From assembly GCF_003473485.1 (NCBI RefSeq), contig NC_053042.1, positions 28,569,262 to 28,633,261 on the forward strand: a DNA stretch of 64,000 bases. Reading direction: 5' to 3'. The DNA comes from Medicago truncatula. Its lineage: Eukaryota; Streptophyta; Magnoliopsida; Fabales; Fabaceae. Under the pieces are notes generated by a model that searched no databases, was not told the origin of the DNA, and saw only the letters and a program-made list of their open reading frames with translations. Below are positions 22,241 to 33,260 of the stretch, piece after piece (the first letter of the stretch is position 1; each line of letters begins with the position of its first letter). The translations under genes and the position numbers were made by a program.

Positions 22241-24127
22241 TTACTAGAGTTGTCAAAACATGCTGTCAGACCCGTTTCGGCTTGGCCTGAACGGGTAATA
22301 GGATTTTTAGGGCCGGGATGAAAAGCCCGGATTAAATATGGGCTGGAATTATAGAGCCCGAGCCCGGGCCTATACGGGCACCCGGGCTAACGGGCTTGCC
22401 CAAACGTATCTTTTTTTTTTCTCATTATTTAAGGACCGAACATAAAACAATACCAGAAGAACAAATGTACACAAATAGTGAACAAAAGAACAATAAATTA
22501 AGATTGATCCAAGAGAATAAAAATTATTCATACTAACATAGTAACATTAACGTAACAAATCAATTATCCATAATGACTAAGATTCTAAATTCAAAATACC
22601 AATTATCCAAAATAACATAACAAAAGTTTTAATGATCCGAAAAGTCGCTCCCAACAAAGGCAATTCAATTTCAGTAAGGTTCACAACATCCACACTGTTT
22701 GATGCTTGTCCACTTCTATGAGTTTCGTCTTCTTAAACATCATCGTTGTCATCATATAATTCTACAAATTAAGAAATTTGATTGTTAAATATAGAAGCAT
22801 AAAAGCATGAACACTTAATTAAATGCTTAACGTATAAAGAGAGACATAAGAATAACAAAATTGGTAGAAAGCTTCATTTCCACAACTATATAATTTAAGC
22901 AGTAATTTTATTGTTTAAGAAGTAACATTTTATAATAATGGCCAAACTAAAATTCTACATAACAAACTGTGTTTGACATATTCTATATAACAAACTTGTC
23001 TACTGTAATTTTTTCTTTTTCCCCAATTTTCAGTTACATTTCCCTCTCTTTGATAGTTATAAAACACTTGCTTTTTTGGACACTGAAAACTCAGTTGACA
23101 TACTAACGCCAACTCACTCACCTCTAATAGTTATACAACACTTGCTTTTATGGACTAAAAAGCTCAATTATTAACACACTTTTGGCTTTAGCTTAAGCAC
23201 TTATATAAACTAAAAATAGGCCATAAATAAGCACATGTAAGAACCGAGGAAACAGTCATTTGCAAAGATCAAACAAACACAGCAGCAACATATGAGACGG
23301 TAGAAGCGACAGATTCTTTCACAATTGTTGCAACCTTGACAACTATATACATATAAGACTCAAATATGAATGAATAAAGTATAAAAGCATGACCACACAG
23401 TAGCGTTTTTTTGGTAGAAACCACTCAACATCAACATATATAAACTATAAAACCATTGTAAAAATGATAGAACTTTAAAAATCATACCTTCAAAACCATG
23501 TAACCAGCTACGTGCGCACTTGAGAGCCTGAACAAAATCATCTTTCATTGAATTTCTATACTTATTCACAACTCGGGCGCCAATACTAAATGTAGATTCT
23601 GATGCCACCGTTGTTATGGAAATACTCAATATATTGCAAGCCATCCTTGCAGGATTTGGACTTATACGACTTCTTTCCTTCCAAAAAGCCAAGACATCAA
23701 ATTCTGCAGATTGAGGCATCCGCAACACATCTAAATAAGTATCAAGTTCAGATTTTTCGGTGTTGTTACTCGATTGGCTTTCATATTCTTCAAATTCCTA
23801 TAAATCACCCGACCTAACCAATTTACAAAATATTCATACAAACAAAAACAAAATAATTAATAAAAGAAATAAAATAAAGAAAGAATATATGAACTTACAT
23901 CATATGAAGATAACATAATTCGAGTTCCTCCTCCATAACTAGGTTGGACTTGTGAAGAGCTTCGATTCGAAGCAATCCCATTTGTGACATACTCGGCAAA
24001 AAGCTTCCCCAAAGTCATCTTAACTTTTTTCAACTTCTCCTCACTAGTGATTGGGTCATGTTTTTCATAAGGAAAATTCAAAAAGTTAAGTTTTTTTGTT
24101 GGATCAAGAACAACCCCAAATGCCAAA

Positions 24128-25634
24128 CAAACACTTTTTTATTTTTTTTGAATCGGCAAATATTATTATATGTCATCCCTGCAAGATGCAAGGTATGAAC
24201 AAACAAGATACAAATGGTGCCACATATAGACGGTACACCATAATCACCTAAAAACACCCCTGAAGATAAACCCACCAAAACACATCACCACCTAAAACAA
24301 ACTCCAAAAAAACAAACTCTGTAAACACGATATCCACCACCGCCCATCGTCACTACTCAACCCCAAACTAAAACACGCAGACCCCGACATCCAAGTTGAG
24401 CCACATTTCGAAGAGCACCTGACCGAAGGATCATGCATCTTCCACAACCTCGCGACCTCCGATCCACCGAAAGAGCACAAAACAAAAGCCCAAAAACCAA
24501 CTAGAGTCAAAGAACTGACATCCGATCTCGAATTAAAAGTGATCGGCCCACCAGACTTTAGAATCAAATTAGTAGGGCACCCCTCGCCCCCGGTACACCA
24601 GAGAAAACCAAATCAAGTCAAACAAAGATTACAGCTAGACCCCGACTCCCGATCTCGAAGCCAAATGAATTGGCCACCGAAAACCAGCACACAATATGTA
24701 AGACGAAAGACATGGCATGCGAAGTTTAACCAACAGACAAATCACAAGGAAAAGGCTCATCACAAAGGGACACACACCCTCCAAACTTCGTAGACTCCTA
24801 AACCACCCAAAAGGCACAAACAAGAGCTAGTGACGATGAACAAGGACCCATGTAACATAGGTTGCTTCCAAAGGACATCACCCCAACAACCACCCGCCTC
24901 CTCACATAAAACAGTAACCACCACCGCACATCATCACCCCCACCACACTTCATCACCACCACACATCACCACCCCCACCACAATTAAATAAACTCCACCA
25001 CCAATGCCTCACCACCGCGCATCACCACCATTGTCACTGCATCACTACGCCGCCAAACATCCTCACCAAGAAACAAGCAACAACACAAACATAAATCTAA
25101 AGAGAGACAAAATTCAACAACAAAACACGGGCAGCGACGCCGGTTTGAAGCAGAACCACAACCCATATCATAAAAAGCTGGCCGCCTGTGACAAGGAGAA
25201 TGTGTTCGTCGCCGTAGTAAAAAGAACCAATGGTGGAGCAAAAATGGCGGATCCACCACCACCATACAACCAAAACTGCCTAGAGCTGAAACCTCTTCAC
25301 ATCACTGCATCACCTCCAACAACAACCACCATCACTGCCTCACATCACCTCCTCTCGCCGAAGCAAAACATAAAACGGCACAAACAACACGAGCCAAAAC
25401 AACATAAACAACACAAAAACCGACGACACCCAAAACAACAAAAAAGGACAACATAAAAATGAGTAGCAAGAGGAAACCTTGCGACGGTGGTGCGGAGAAC
25501 AAATATCAACACACCTCCATCTCGTCTAGACAACCAACCGTCGCCGGAGAACCACAAAACAAACATCAACCAACATCCAGCAACCCAAACGAAATAAAAC
25601 ACATAGAGAGTGAACAAAGAAAAATAAACACAAC
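24128..25634 (-). mobile_element. LINE-like retroposon inserted in hAT transposase
   Basis: About 1.5 kb, oriented on the minus strand, ending (at the left) in tttgccgattc plus an A-rich tail, the usual 3' end of plant LINEs. A short agtgtt duplication flanks it. The part near 24880-25060 is a GGTGGTGATG-type degenerate repeat. No reverse transcriptase frame remains, only short GC-richer frames. The GC content is visibly higher than in the neighbours. Confidence 0.6.
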
Positions 25635-26065
25635 ACTATAGTCCCTCCAATACTTATCAAATTTATCCTTCATACTTCCAGCCACGTTTTGAATCAAAAT
25701 ATATTCACTTGTCAAATATGATCTTATAAGACACTCTATCTTCCATATTTTGCCAAAGTACAAATATGAAGAGTCGGATATCAAGTTTGTAATATTGTAG
25801 AATGACTTCAAAATATCACACATTGTTTCAGCCCTTCTCCACTCCTCAATTGTAGGACAACACTTAAAATTTGAATCGCGCAAACTTAAGCTATAAAAGG
25901 CACGACGATGAATAATCGCACTCTGAAGCATTAAAAAAGTGGAATTCCTTCGAGTAACACAATCTGATCTCAATCTGATGGTTGTATCAATATCACCAAC
26001 ATTTCTAACACATTCAGAAAAAAGTGGTGTTCTACTTTCTGTTACCCTCGCATAAGCCACACTTT

Positions 26066-26478
26066 GGACCCGTTTGTTACGGATTAAAATAAAAGTAATT
26101 TTGACATACAATAATTTAGAGATTATATATTTTAGAGATTTTTGTGAAAAATCAGAATCTATTTTACGTTTGTTTACCGTAATAAAAATAACTTTTTTTA
26201 AACAAATAATCTAGTTTGTTTGGATACAGCTATATAAAAGCGATTTTTTGTTACAAAATTAGTTCAATCTTTTAATCCATATTTTCTCTCTCCTCTTAAA
26301 AAATCTATTTTTTGAGAAGTTGCTCTTAACAGCTTCTCATTTGAAGTTGTTTTTAGATTATTTTTAGATTCTGATTTTTTTAAAAAGTTGTAACAAACGG
26401 ATGCAATACTCTTAAAAGTGATTATTATTATTTTTAAAAAAAAGTGATTTTTTCTTAAAAAAGCTATAACAAACGGGC
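26066..26478. mobile_element. MITE (gcccgtttgtta family), copy 1
   Basis: Ends ggacccgtttgttac and (reverse complement) agcccgtttgttatagc. It interrupts the transposase between codons for Gln and Ser, with a short AAA duplication. Copy 2 of the same family is at 45290-45640; both share gattttttgttacaaaatt and the cttaacagcttctcatttgaag core. Confidence 0.85.
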
Positions 26479-27769
26479 TTTTTGTCTAATCTTATGCAAT
26501 GCATTCACTAACTACCTTGAGTCCATCTTGAACAATGAGGTTCAAGATGTGAGCTAAGCATCTTATATGAAAAAAATTCTCCATCAAGCAACAAACTATT
26601 TGATAACCCTAAATGATCTTTCAAAAAGTTTTGTATACTGTTGTTTGAAGAAGCAATATCTAAAGTGATGGAAAAAACTTTCTTTTCAATGCCCTAGTCA
26701 TCCAACATTTCCAACACCTTCAATGCTAAATCCCGCTCAGTATGTGGGGGTTCCATATGAGCAAATGTCAAAATCTTACTTTTCAACTTCCAATTCACAT
26801 CAACATAATGAGCACTTAAAGAAATATAACCTTCATTAGTGCATGTAGTCCAACAATCAGAAATCAAGCAAACTCTCCCACAAATTTGAGCTAACTTTGA
26901 TTTCAACTTTTGTTTCTCATCACCATAAACTTTCAAAATCTCTTTGGCAATAGTATTTCTACTAACAAAAACACAATCATCATTCAAAAACTTTTGGTAT
27001 TCCCTAAACACCCTACACTCAACCAAATTAAATGGTGCACCATGTATAATTATAATTCTAGCTAAAATTTCTCGATTAGCCTTAGGTTCAAACGTTTTCT
27101 TTCTCAATTTTCCTTCAGCATCACTCATTATTTCACCCACATCACGATTTCTAATAGTCTTTTTACAACTATTTCTATGACGCCCTAAATGAGTAGTTCC
27201 GTTGGCTGAAGCACAAGTCAATAATTTGTTACATGCCTTGCATCTACATTTCTCTACTCCATCTACAATACCAACTTTCACAAAATATGTCCACACATCA
27301 AATTTTAGGGTCTTAGCCTTGCCCTTACGCTTCTTAACCTTTGGTTCAGAAGAAACTTCTTGTGCATTTTGATTAAACCGTGGTACTGATGAAATTTCCC
27401 TAGGTTGGCTCTCAATTTCCCCATCAACGCACATTTCATGACTATCCGCCATATTTCAAGCACAAACTGATTGTAATTCCTACAATATTATATGCCAAAT
27501 TATAAGCCAAATTCTTACAATATTGTGCATGGTACAGAAAATCAATCATTATAGTTTAGAGTTCAAAAACATAACACAAATAAATATGATTAATCATGTT
27601 GGAGCAAAATTGATTTGAATCAAACTTAATTCATGTTCTTAAATCACAAACTCGTAGCAAACAGCTTCAGCTCAAACGCACAATAACACAAACAAAGCAT
27701 AACACACAAACAACATCACAATGTAAATAACTATTGCGCTAGATAATAGTTATAATGATATAACTTATA

Positions 27770-28960
27770 TCATTATCCTTATCTATGTGGATGGCATCAT
27801 CCTTTGCTCATCTTCAAATGTTATTCATCAATCATTTATGATTAAACATAACTCTGAATTTTCTATGAAGGATTTAGGTCCACTCAGATTCTTTCTTGGT
27901 ATTTCTATTACAAGACACACAAGATGCCTTTTTCTTTAATAAGAGAAATATGTCAAGGAAATTATTAATCATGCATGTATGTCTTCTTGCAAACCATCTG
28001 CTACACCGATGGACACAAAAGGTAAACTAAGTGGCTCTTCCAGAAATTCATATCATGATCAGATGAATGTAGTAGTCTTAATGGAGCCATGAAGTACTTG
28101 ACATTTACAAGATCATATATCTGTTATGTCATGCAACAAATGTGTTTATTTATTGATGAATAGAAAATACAACACTTGTTTGTCTTAAAGCGCGTCATTC
28201 GATATATTCAGGGTACACTTGATTTCATTCTACATCTATATCATTTCTCCATTAATAAGCTTATCAAATATATTGATGTCGACTAGGATAGATGTCCATA
28301 AACCATAAGGTCTACGTTTTGATATTAAATATATCTTCGGGAGAACCTCATTTCTTTATCTGCAAAAAGACAACCTACATTGTCTTGATCCAGTGTTGAA
28401 GGTGAATATCGTGGAGTCATTGCTGCAATGTTTATGTCGAGTTATCTTATGAATCTTCTGTTGGAACTTAATTGTCACATCTTGAAGGTTATGTTAGTCT
28501 ATTTTGATAAAGTAAGTGTCGTCTATATCTTTGTTAATCCCCTACAAAATCAATACATTAAGCACATTGAGATGAATATACATTTTGTGCATGAGAAAGT
28601 TGTTCATGTTTAGGTATGAGTGTTACATGTTCCTTCATCATATCAAATAACTTTCATCTTCACTAATGGACTTCCACAACAAATATTTCATGACCTTATA
28701 CATAATCTCAACATCTGACAACCTACAGTTATGACTAAAGTGGTGTATCAGAGTATGTAAATGTTTTTTATGTTAGTATGTATTCATTTGTATTTATTTA
28801 ACATTATTGTGGGATAAACCTTATAATTTCATAGTCAAGACTTGGACTATTCTTTTCGTATATATACATATTTATTCAACGAAATAGTCATGAAAAATAT
28901 TTCTATCATAAACTCCTTACCAACCTTATTGAGCTTTCCTCCTCTCTACCTTAATTTTCA
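27770..28960 (+). mobile_element. Ty1/copia fragment: reverse transcriptase end, RNase H remnant, LTR piece
   Basis: Broken frames encode IYVDGIILCSS (catalytic YVDD motif degraded to YVDG), MKDLGPLRFFLGI, and later MNIHFVHEKVVHV (end of RNase H). From about 28740 the sequence matches the LTR-like stretch at 33015. Multiple stops. Confidence 0.75.
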
Positions 28961-29439
28961 CGGCACTTCACTTTAAATTTTCTATTTGGTGTGAGAAATG
29001 TCTTTGTTCATAGTACTTAAAGCATTATCTTTCTCCAACTTGTTCTTAGCACATAATTTCCCCAACTTATATTATCTTCAAAGCATTATAGAACCTTGAT
29101 AATCTTCTTTCTATGTCTTTCAAAACATCCATGAGGTGTCTTGTTTTCCGAATTACATAATAAAAGACTCAAAACACCTACGAAATTGTCTGATTTAGGG
29201 AAGAAACAAAATTTCATGACTAAAATGAAAACAATACAAGATGTTCCTTAAACGATGAGAAAATTCTCTTCTATAATAACTCCAAATGTCTACTAAACTG
29301 ACTCAAAAATATACTAAAAATAATGTAAGATGACAAGTCATCAACCACCTGGACAAATCATGAAAATTTAATCTCTGTACCTAACTCGAAACTCTATTTA
29401 TCATTTGTCTTCCAAACTCACTCATGCATTACATGATCA

Positions 29440-30040
29440 TAATTGAAAAATGGACATGAAAGGCGAATATGATACTCTTATTGAAAATAATATGTTGGAC
29501 TTAATCTCACGTCTGCTAATGCTAATATTATTCAATGTTTTTGGATTTTCAAGCATAAAAAGAAGTATGATTGGTTCTTTGAGAGGTACTCTTTTCTTGT
29601 ACGTGATGGCACATACGAAAAATTGGTATCGATTATGGTGAGACCTTCAGTTCTCGTAGTCAAATGAGCCACTATTTTGATGATACTTTATGTTGCCTTA
29701 TGAAATCATGGTGTATTCATCAATTAATTATTAAGAACATATTTTTTTAATGGTAATCTTGATGAAACTGTGTACATACATCAACCACCTGGTTTTCGCA
29801 TTTCTCAACATCCTAATTATGAATACTTGCTAAGAAAGTCTATATGTGGACTAAAACAAGCACATCATGCTTTGTATCATTGATTTACCAACTATTTTGC
29901 ACATTGGATTTCTCTCGCATCATCTTAGTTCATCCCTTATTCGTCCACCACTTAGGTAATAATATAGATTATTATTTGATTAAGAGATACAAGTGTTCTC
30001 CTAGAGAAGTAAAAAATCTCCATAAAGAACGTTTCAAATA
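29440..30040 (+). mobile_element. Ty1/copia reverse transcriptase fragment
   Basis: Encodes, across frameshifts, MKGEYDTLIENNMLD, then ETVYIHQPPGFRISQHPNYEY and LRKSIYGLKQA, hallmarks of copia reverse transcriptase. The order (reverse transcriptase start after an LTR-like piece at 28740-28960) shows rearrangement or separate insertions. Confidence 0.75.
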
Positions 30041-30041
30041 G

Positions 30042-31218
30042 TCAAATACCAGATAGCTCATCTAAGCCTAAAAAACATAAAGCAAAAAAACAGCCACCAT
30101 CCAAACCTGGTGCGGTTCCAAAGGTCAAAACATGGCAAAGCAAACCCAAACATGCTCTCACACCCCAAAATATAACACATCCTTACCTATGTTGACTGCT
30201 AACTAATCTTGACAAATCTAACAATACGTAAAGTAAGGTTTGAGATAATGAAACTGATTTGATTAGTGTAAACAAACCAAAAAATGCAAAGGACATCATT
30301 CTTCCTGAAGGCAAATACAATTTAGATAAACTACATATCAATGAATGGAACTCACAAAACATAAAAATGACTAGGAAAATACAATTCATAAAAATTAAAC
30401 GTGCATTTTTTTTTTTTGTGAATATGTATTCATTAAGATAAAGTCAGCAAATTTTGAAATCAAATAATCATAAACCTTATAAACTAACATAAAATCGTAA
30501 AAGAAAATAATTCATAAATCATTATAGCCATAAGTAAAAAATAAATAAAAAAACCTATTTTTGGCACTTGTTCGATGATGATTGTTATACTTGCAAAAAT
30601 ACCTTAATTATTCATGCTTGCAACAACCAATCATTTGTCTCAGAAACAGAAACAATCAATTGATATTCTTTTTCTTCTCAATAATTACCGGCTTCACATT
30701 GGTTTCTTGATTGCAATGTACACATTTTGACAATCTTGGATTCATCAAAATCTTTCTTGCCCTATCATGCATGGTGTTCAAGTTTGTAACCAACTATTGG
30801 GAAATTACGTCGCATTTTTCCAACAAATCAAAAGATATTTAGAACTTTGTTTGTCAACTCTTGCATTGAACGTCATTGGTGATGTTAAAAATTGTATTTT
30901 GTAAGAGATGATTGAGGCTGTGAATTTTTGCTCGGTGGTCGGTTGTCCATAAGTAAGGTATATGGATTGGTCCGCTACGTGGTACACCTCGTCAAATTGA
31001 TTCTTCTAATAAAATTGCCTCTTAGATTTCCAAAGATTACGAATGGTCTTCAAATGAAATATATGAATTTATGATAAAAGTCAGCAAATTTATAGCTTGG
31101 TGAAATAGGAAATGACTAACCGTTCTTCGCTTTTGTTAATAGATTGGTCGTAAAGAAGAAGAAAAATTGCTTCTCAGTATAACCAAGTAAAAGAATCAAA
31201 TATCCCATTGAATTCTCC

Positions 31219-31220
<2 letters not shown>
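30042..31220. other. Intergenic, no gene recognised
   Basis: Short frames only. An imperfect T-run lies at 30410. No similarity I can name. Confidence 0.35.

Positions 31221-31266
<46 letters not shown>
31221..31266. repeat. Uninterrupted (T)46 run
   Basis: 46 consecutive T on the plus strand. It could be the A-tail of a minus-strand retroposon, but I see no family sequence next to it. Confidence 0.85.
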
Positions 31267-31268
<2 letters not shown>

Positions 31269-31499
31269 ATTTGAATTGTTCAAATCAAACTAACTATTCT
31301 ATTTTGTGTGCGTGTCCCATTAATGAAGTTGTTCTTTAGGAGATTTATTTTTATTAATTTTGTCAAGTAATATAGTAGATTGAAACCCACCTAACAAATG
31401 AAAAATATGGGGTCCAAACCCTACCGTTATGAATATAATAATACAACGTATGTGTCAAACGGTCTAAGCTTACATAAACTTTTTAGGATATTTATGTAT

Positions 31500-31740
31500 A
31501 TAGTAATATGTGGGACTTAATCCCACGTCTGCCTAATGCTAATATTATTCCAAGTTTGTGAATTTTCAAGCATAAAAAAAAAAAATATGATGGGTGCTTT
31601 GAAAGGTACTTCCCTTGTCTTGTACATGATGGTGCGTGTGAAAAAATGATATCGATTATGGTGAGACCTTCAGTCCCGTAGTCAAATTAGCTACTATTCG
31701 GATGATACTCTATGTTGCTTTATCTATCAATTTTATAAGT
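31500..31740 (+). mobile_element. Ty1/copia reverse transcriptase fragment, third copy
   Basis: Matches 29480-29690 and 21930-22130: gtctgcctaatgctaatatt, then a his/lys-rich frame and gagaccttcagtcccgtagtc. Decayed by indels. Confidence 0.7.
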
Positions 31741-32159
31741 CGTGGTGATAAAAATGGTGGCGATGGAACAAATACACGTTAAGGTAAGTCTACCGATGCA
31801 ACGATATTAAGTGAAAAATAAAACAATAGACGGGGATGCAAACTCATTACGGGATAAAGAACATTAATTTGACACACAAACATAACTGATCATTAGATAA
31901 TTATCAAACAACATGGAAATAAACATGGTTCAAAACATAGTGCATTACATTGTCACCCTAAACTACAGTCCATAACATAGCAAATGGTTTGGAAAATCAG
32001 ATTCCACACACAACTCCTATGTACTGAATATGTAGAATAAATCCACAATCAAACATCAAACAACAATTTCCCAACAAATAGGAAGGCACTTTTTATCAAC
32101 AAACACATAACCATATTGCAATTAACTTATATCAGGACCATACAAACTTCATCCCCTAA
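31741..32159. other. Spacer, no gene recognised
   Basis: AT-rich and without coding signal that I can identify. It may be 3' flank of the RPA-like remnant on the minus strand. Confidence 0.3.
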
Positions 32160-32885
32160 ACATTCACCAACATCCACGTTCCCATCAACACGTCATTCTT
32201 TTCCAGTCCTAGCACTCTTAAGGGACAGGGAAAGCTTTTGAACATCAACCTCTTCAAATGCAGCATTTAGGACGCGCTTAACTGAATTGATAGGTAACAT
32301 ATTCGCCAAAACCTCAGATACATGAGCAAGATCATTAATCATCACTTAAATTGATAGTGAAATCAGATGCATTGACATCAACATCATCCTGGTGCAAAGA
32401 GAAGCACCCATGAGATGGACATACACTATAAAAACAATTGTATAATTAAACACATCATATATTCGATAAGAACCTTCGCAAGAGGAGGAGACTTGGTCAA
32501 ACATCCAACACCATGAGGGGATTTCGGGGTCTCAAGTACACGGGAAGTAAATTCCTTTGCCCGAGTCTCTTCAATGAAATAAACATCACCACATCCTCAC
32601 ACTCTAAATCACCAGCATCTCCATCTACCCCAACAACATCTTAAGGAATTGGACCTGCCTTGGCTTATAAGAAAAGGCAAGTTTAAACAAACAAAATACT
32701 AAGGTAACAGGCCAGATACAAAATCCAAATTCAAACAGGAAAAATAGGTGGTGGGAACCAACCTGCTCATCTGAACATAAAACATCTTGCACCGTGAAAG
32801 ACTCGATTACAAATGCATCGGAACAAATCCTCCAAACCCTATAGGAGCCAAGAATATAAATTTTGTGTGTGAGAAAGTTGTTCAT
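32160..32885 (-). pseudogene. Decayed RPA-like (OB-fold) protein, C-terminal part
   Basis: Minus-strand pieces: from 32870, SYRVWRICSDAFVIESFTVQD followed by a possible GT donor, which resembles the OB-fold ends of plant RPA70-like proteins (F-V-RIC-D--IIEKF); then broken acidic stretches, EETRAKEFTSRVLETPKSP, and a final frame VLANMLPINSVKRVLNAAFEEVD...TGKE ending in TGA near 32193. Such RPA-like genes are abundant in legumes and often move with Helitrons. Family assignment is tentative; the frames are not continuous and the N-terminal DNA-binding domains are missing. Confidence 0.45.
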
Positions 32886-33260
32886 GGTCAGATATGAGTA
32901 TTACACGTTCCTTCATCATATCAAATAACTTTCATCTTCAATAAGGAACTTTCATCACAACTCTTTGACAACCATAAACATAATTTCAACATCCGACAAC
33001 CTCCAATTTTAACTAAAATAGTGTATTAAAATACTAAATATTTTTTATATTTAATATGTATTCATTTGTATTTGTTTAAATATTATTGTAATTGATTGAG
33101 GGATAACCGTTACAATTTGATAGTCAGGACTTTGACTATTCTTTTTGTGTATATATACATATTTATGCAATGCAATAATCATCACAAATATTTCTACCAT
33201 AAACTTTATACCAACCCTCATTGATCTTTACTCCTCTCTACCTTAGTTCACTTCCCACTT
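32855..33260 (+). mobile_element. Ty1/copia 3' end and LTR piece, second copy
   Basis: Parallels 28570-28960 closely: the end of RNase H (aatataaattttgtg, agaaagttgttcatgg), ccttcatcatatcaaataac, then the LTR-like atgtattcatttgtat and tatatatacatatttatgcaa. It abuts the RPA-like remnant. Confidence 0.75.

Larger units (their letters stand above)
23490..27452 (-). pseudogene. hAT (Ac/Tam3-like) transposase, disrupted
   Basis: Pieces in order: 27452-26694 (BED-type zinc finger, CRCKACNKLLTC...H-LGRHRNSC; then the catalytic-core region with LISDCWTTCTNEGYISLSAHY), a TAG at about 26691-26693, about 200 bases encoding FHIRCLAHILNLIVQDGLK with a frameshift near 26490, the MITE, 26065-25640 (RSDCVTRRNSTFLML, then KFDKYWRDYSV), the LINE-like insert, 24126-23860 (LAFGVVLDPTKK) and 23730-23490 (C-terminal dimerisation domain, FWKERSRISPNPARMACNILSISITTVASESTFS). 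Removing the two inserts joins the flanking codons properly (IRQSVAYAR and DYSVCLAFG). Domain content is complete, so it descends from an autonomous element. The host gene-like DAYSLEEPER family was considered, but the breaks and terminus argue for a transposon. Confidence 0.88.
22254..27470 (-). mobile_element. hAT transposon remnant with nested insertions
   Basis: The 3' terminus is at the left (tagagttgtcaaaacatgc, a typical hAT end, followed by gggccggg-rich subterminal sequence). The coding region runs leftward from 27452. I found no matching terminus to the right of 27452, where copia-derived sequence begins, so the 5' end seems lost. Two later insertions lie inside: a MITE at 26066-26478 and a LINE-like insert at 24128-25634. 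Confidence 0.8.

Noticed and set aside
24984-25265. Cys-rich 93-codon minus-strand frame
   Set aside because: Degenerate GGTGGTGATG-type repeat in the same insert; the Cys pattern is irregular and there is no signal peptide context.
25004-25456. 150-codon plus-strand frame rich in His, Pro and Thr
   Set aside because: Composition reflects the CAC-rich reverse strand of a LINE-like insert; the insert is oriented on the other strand.
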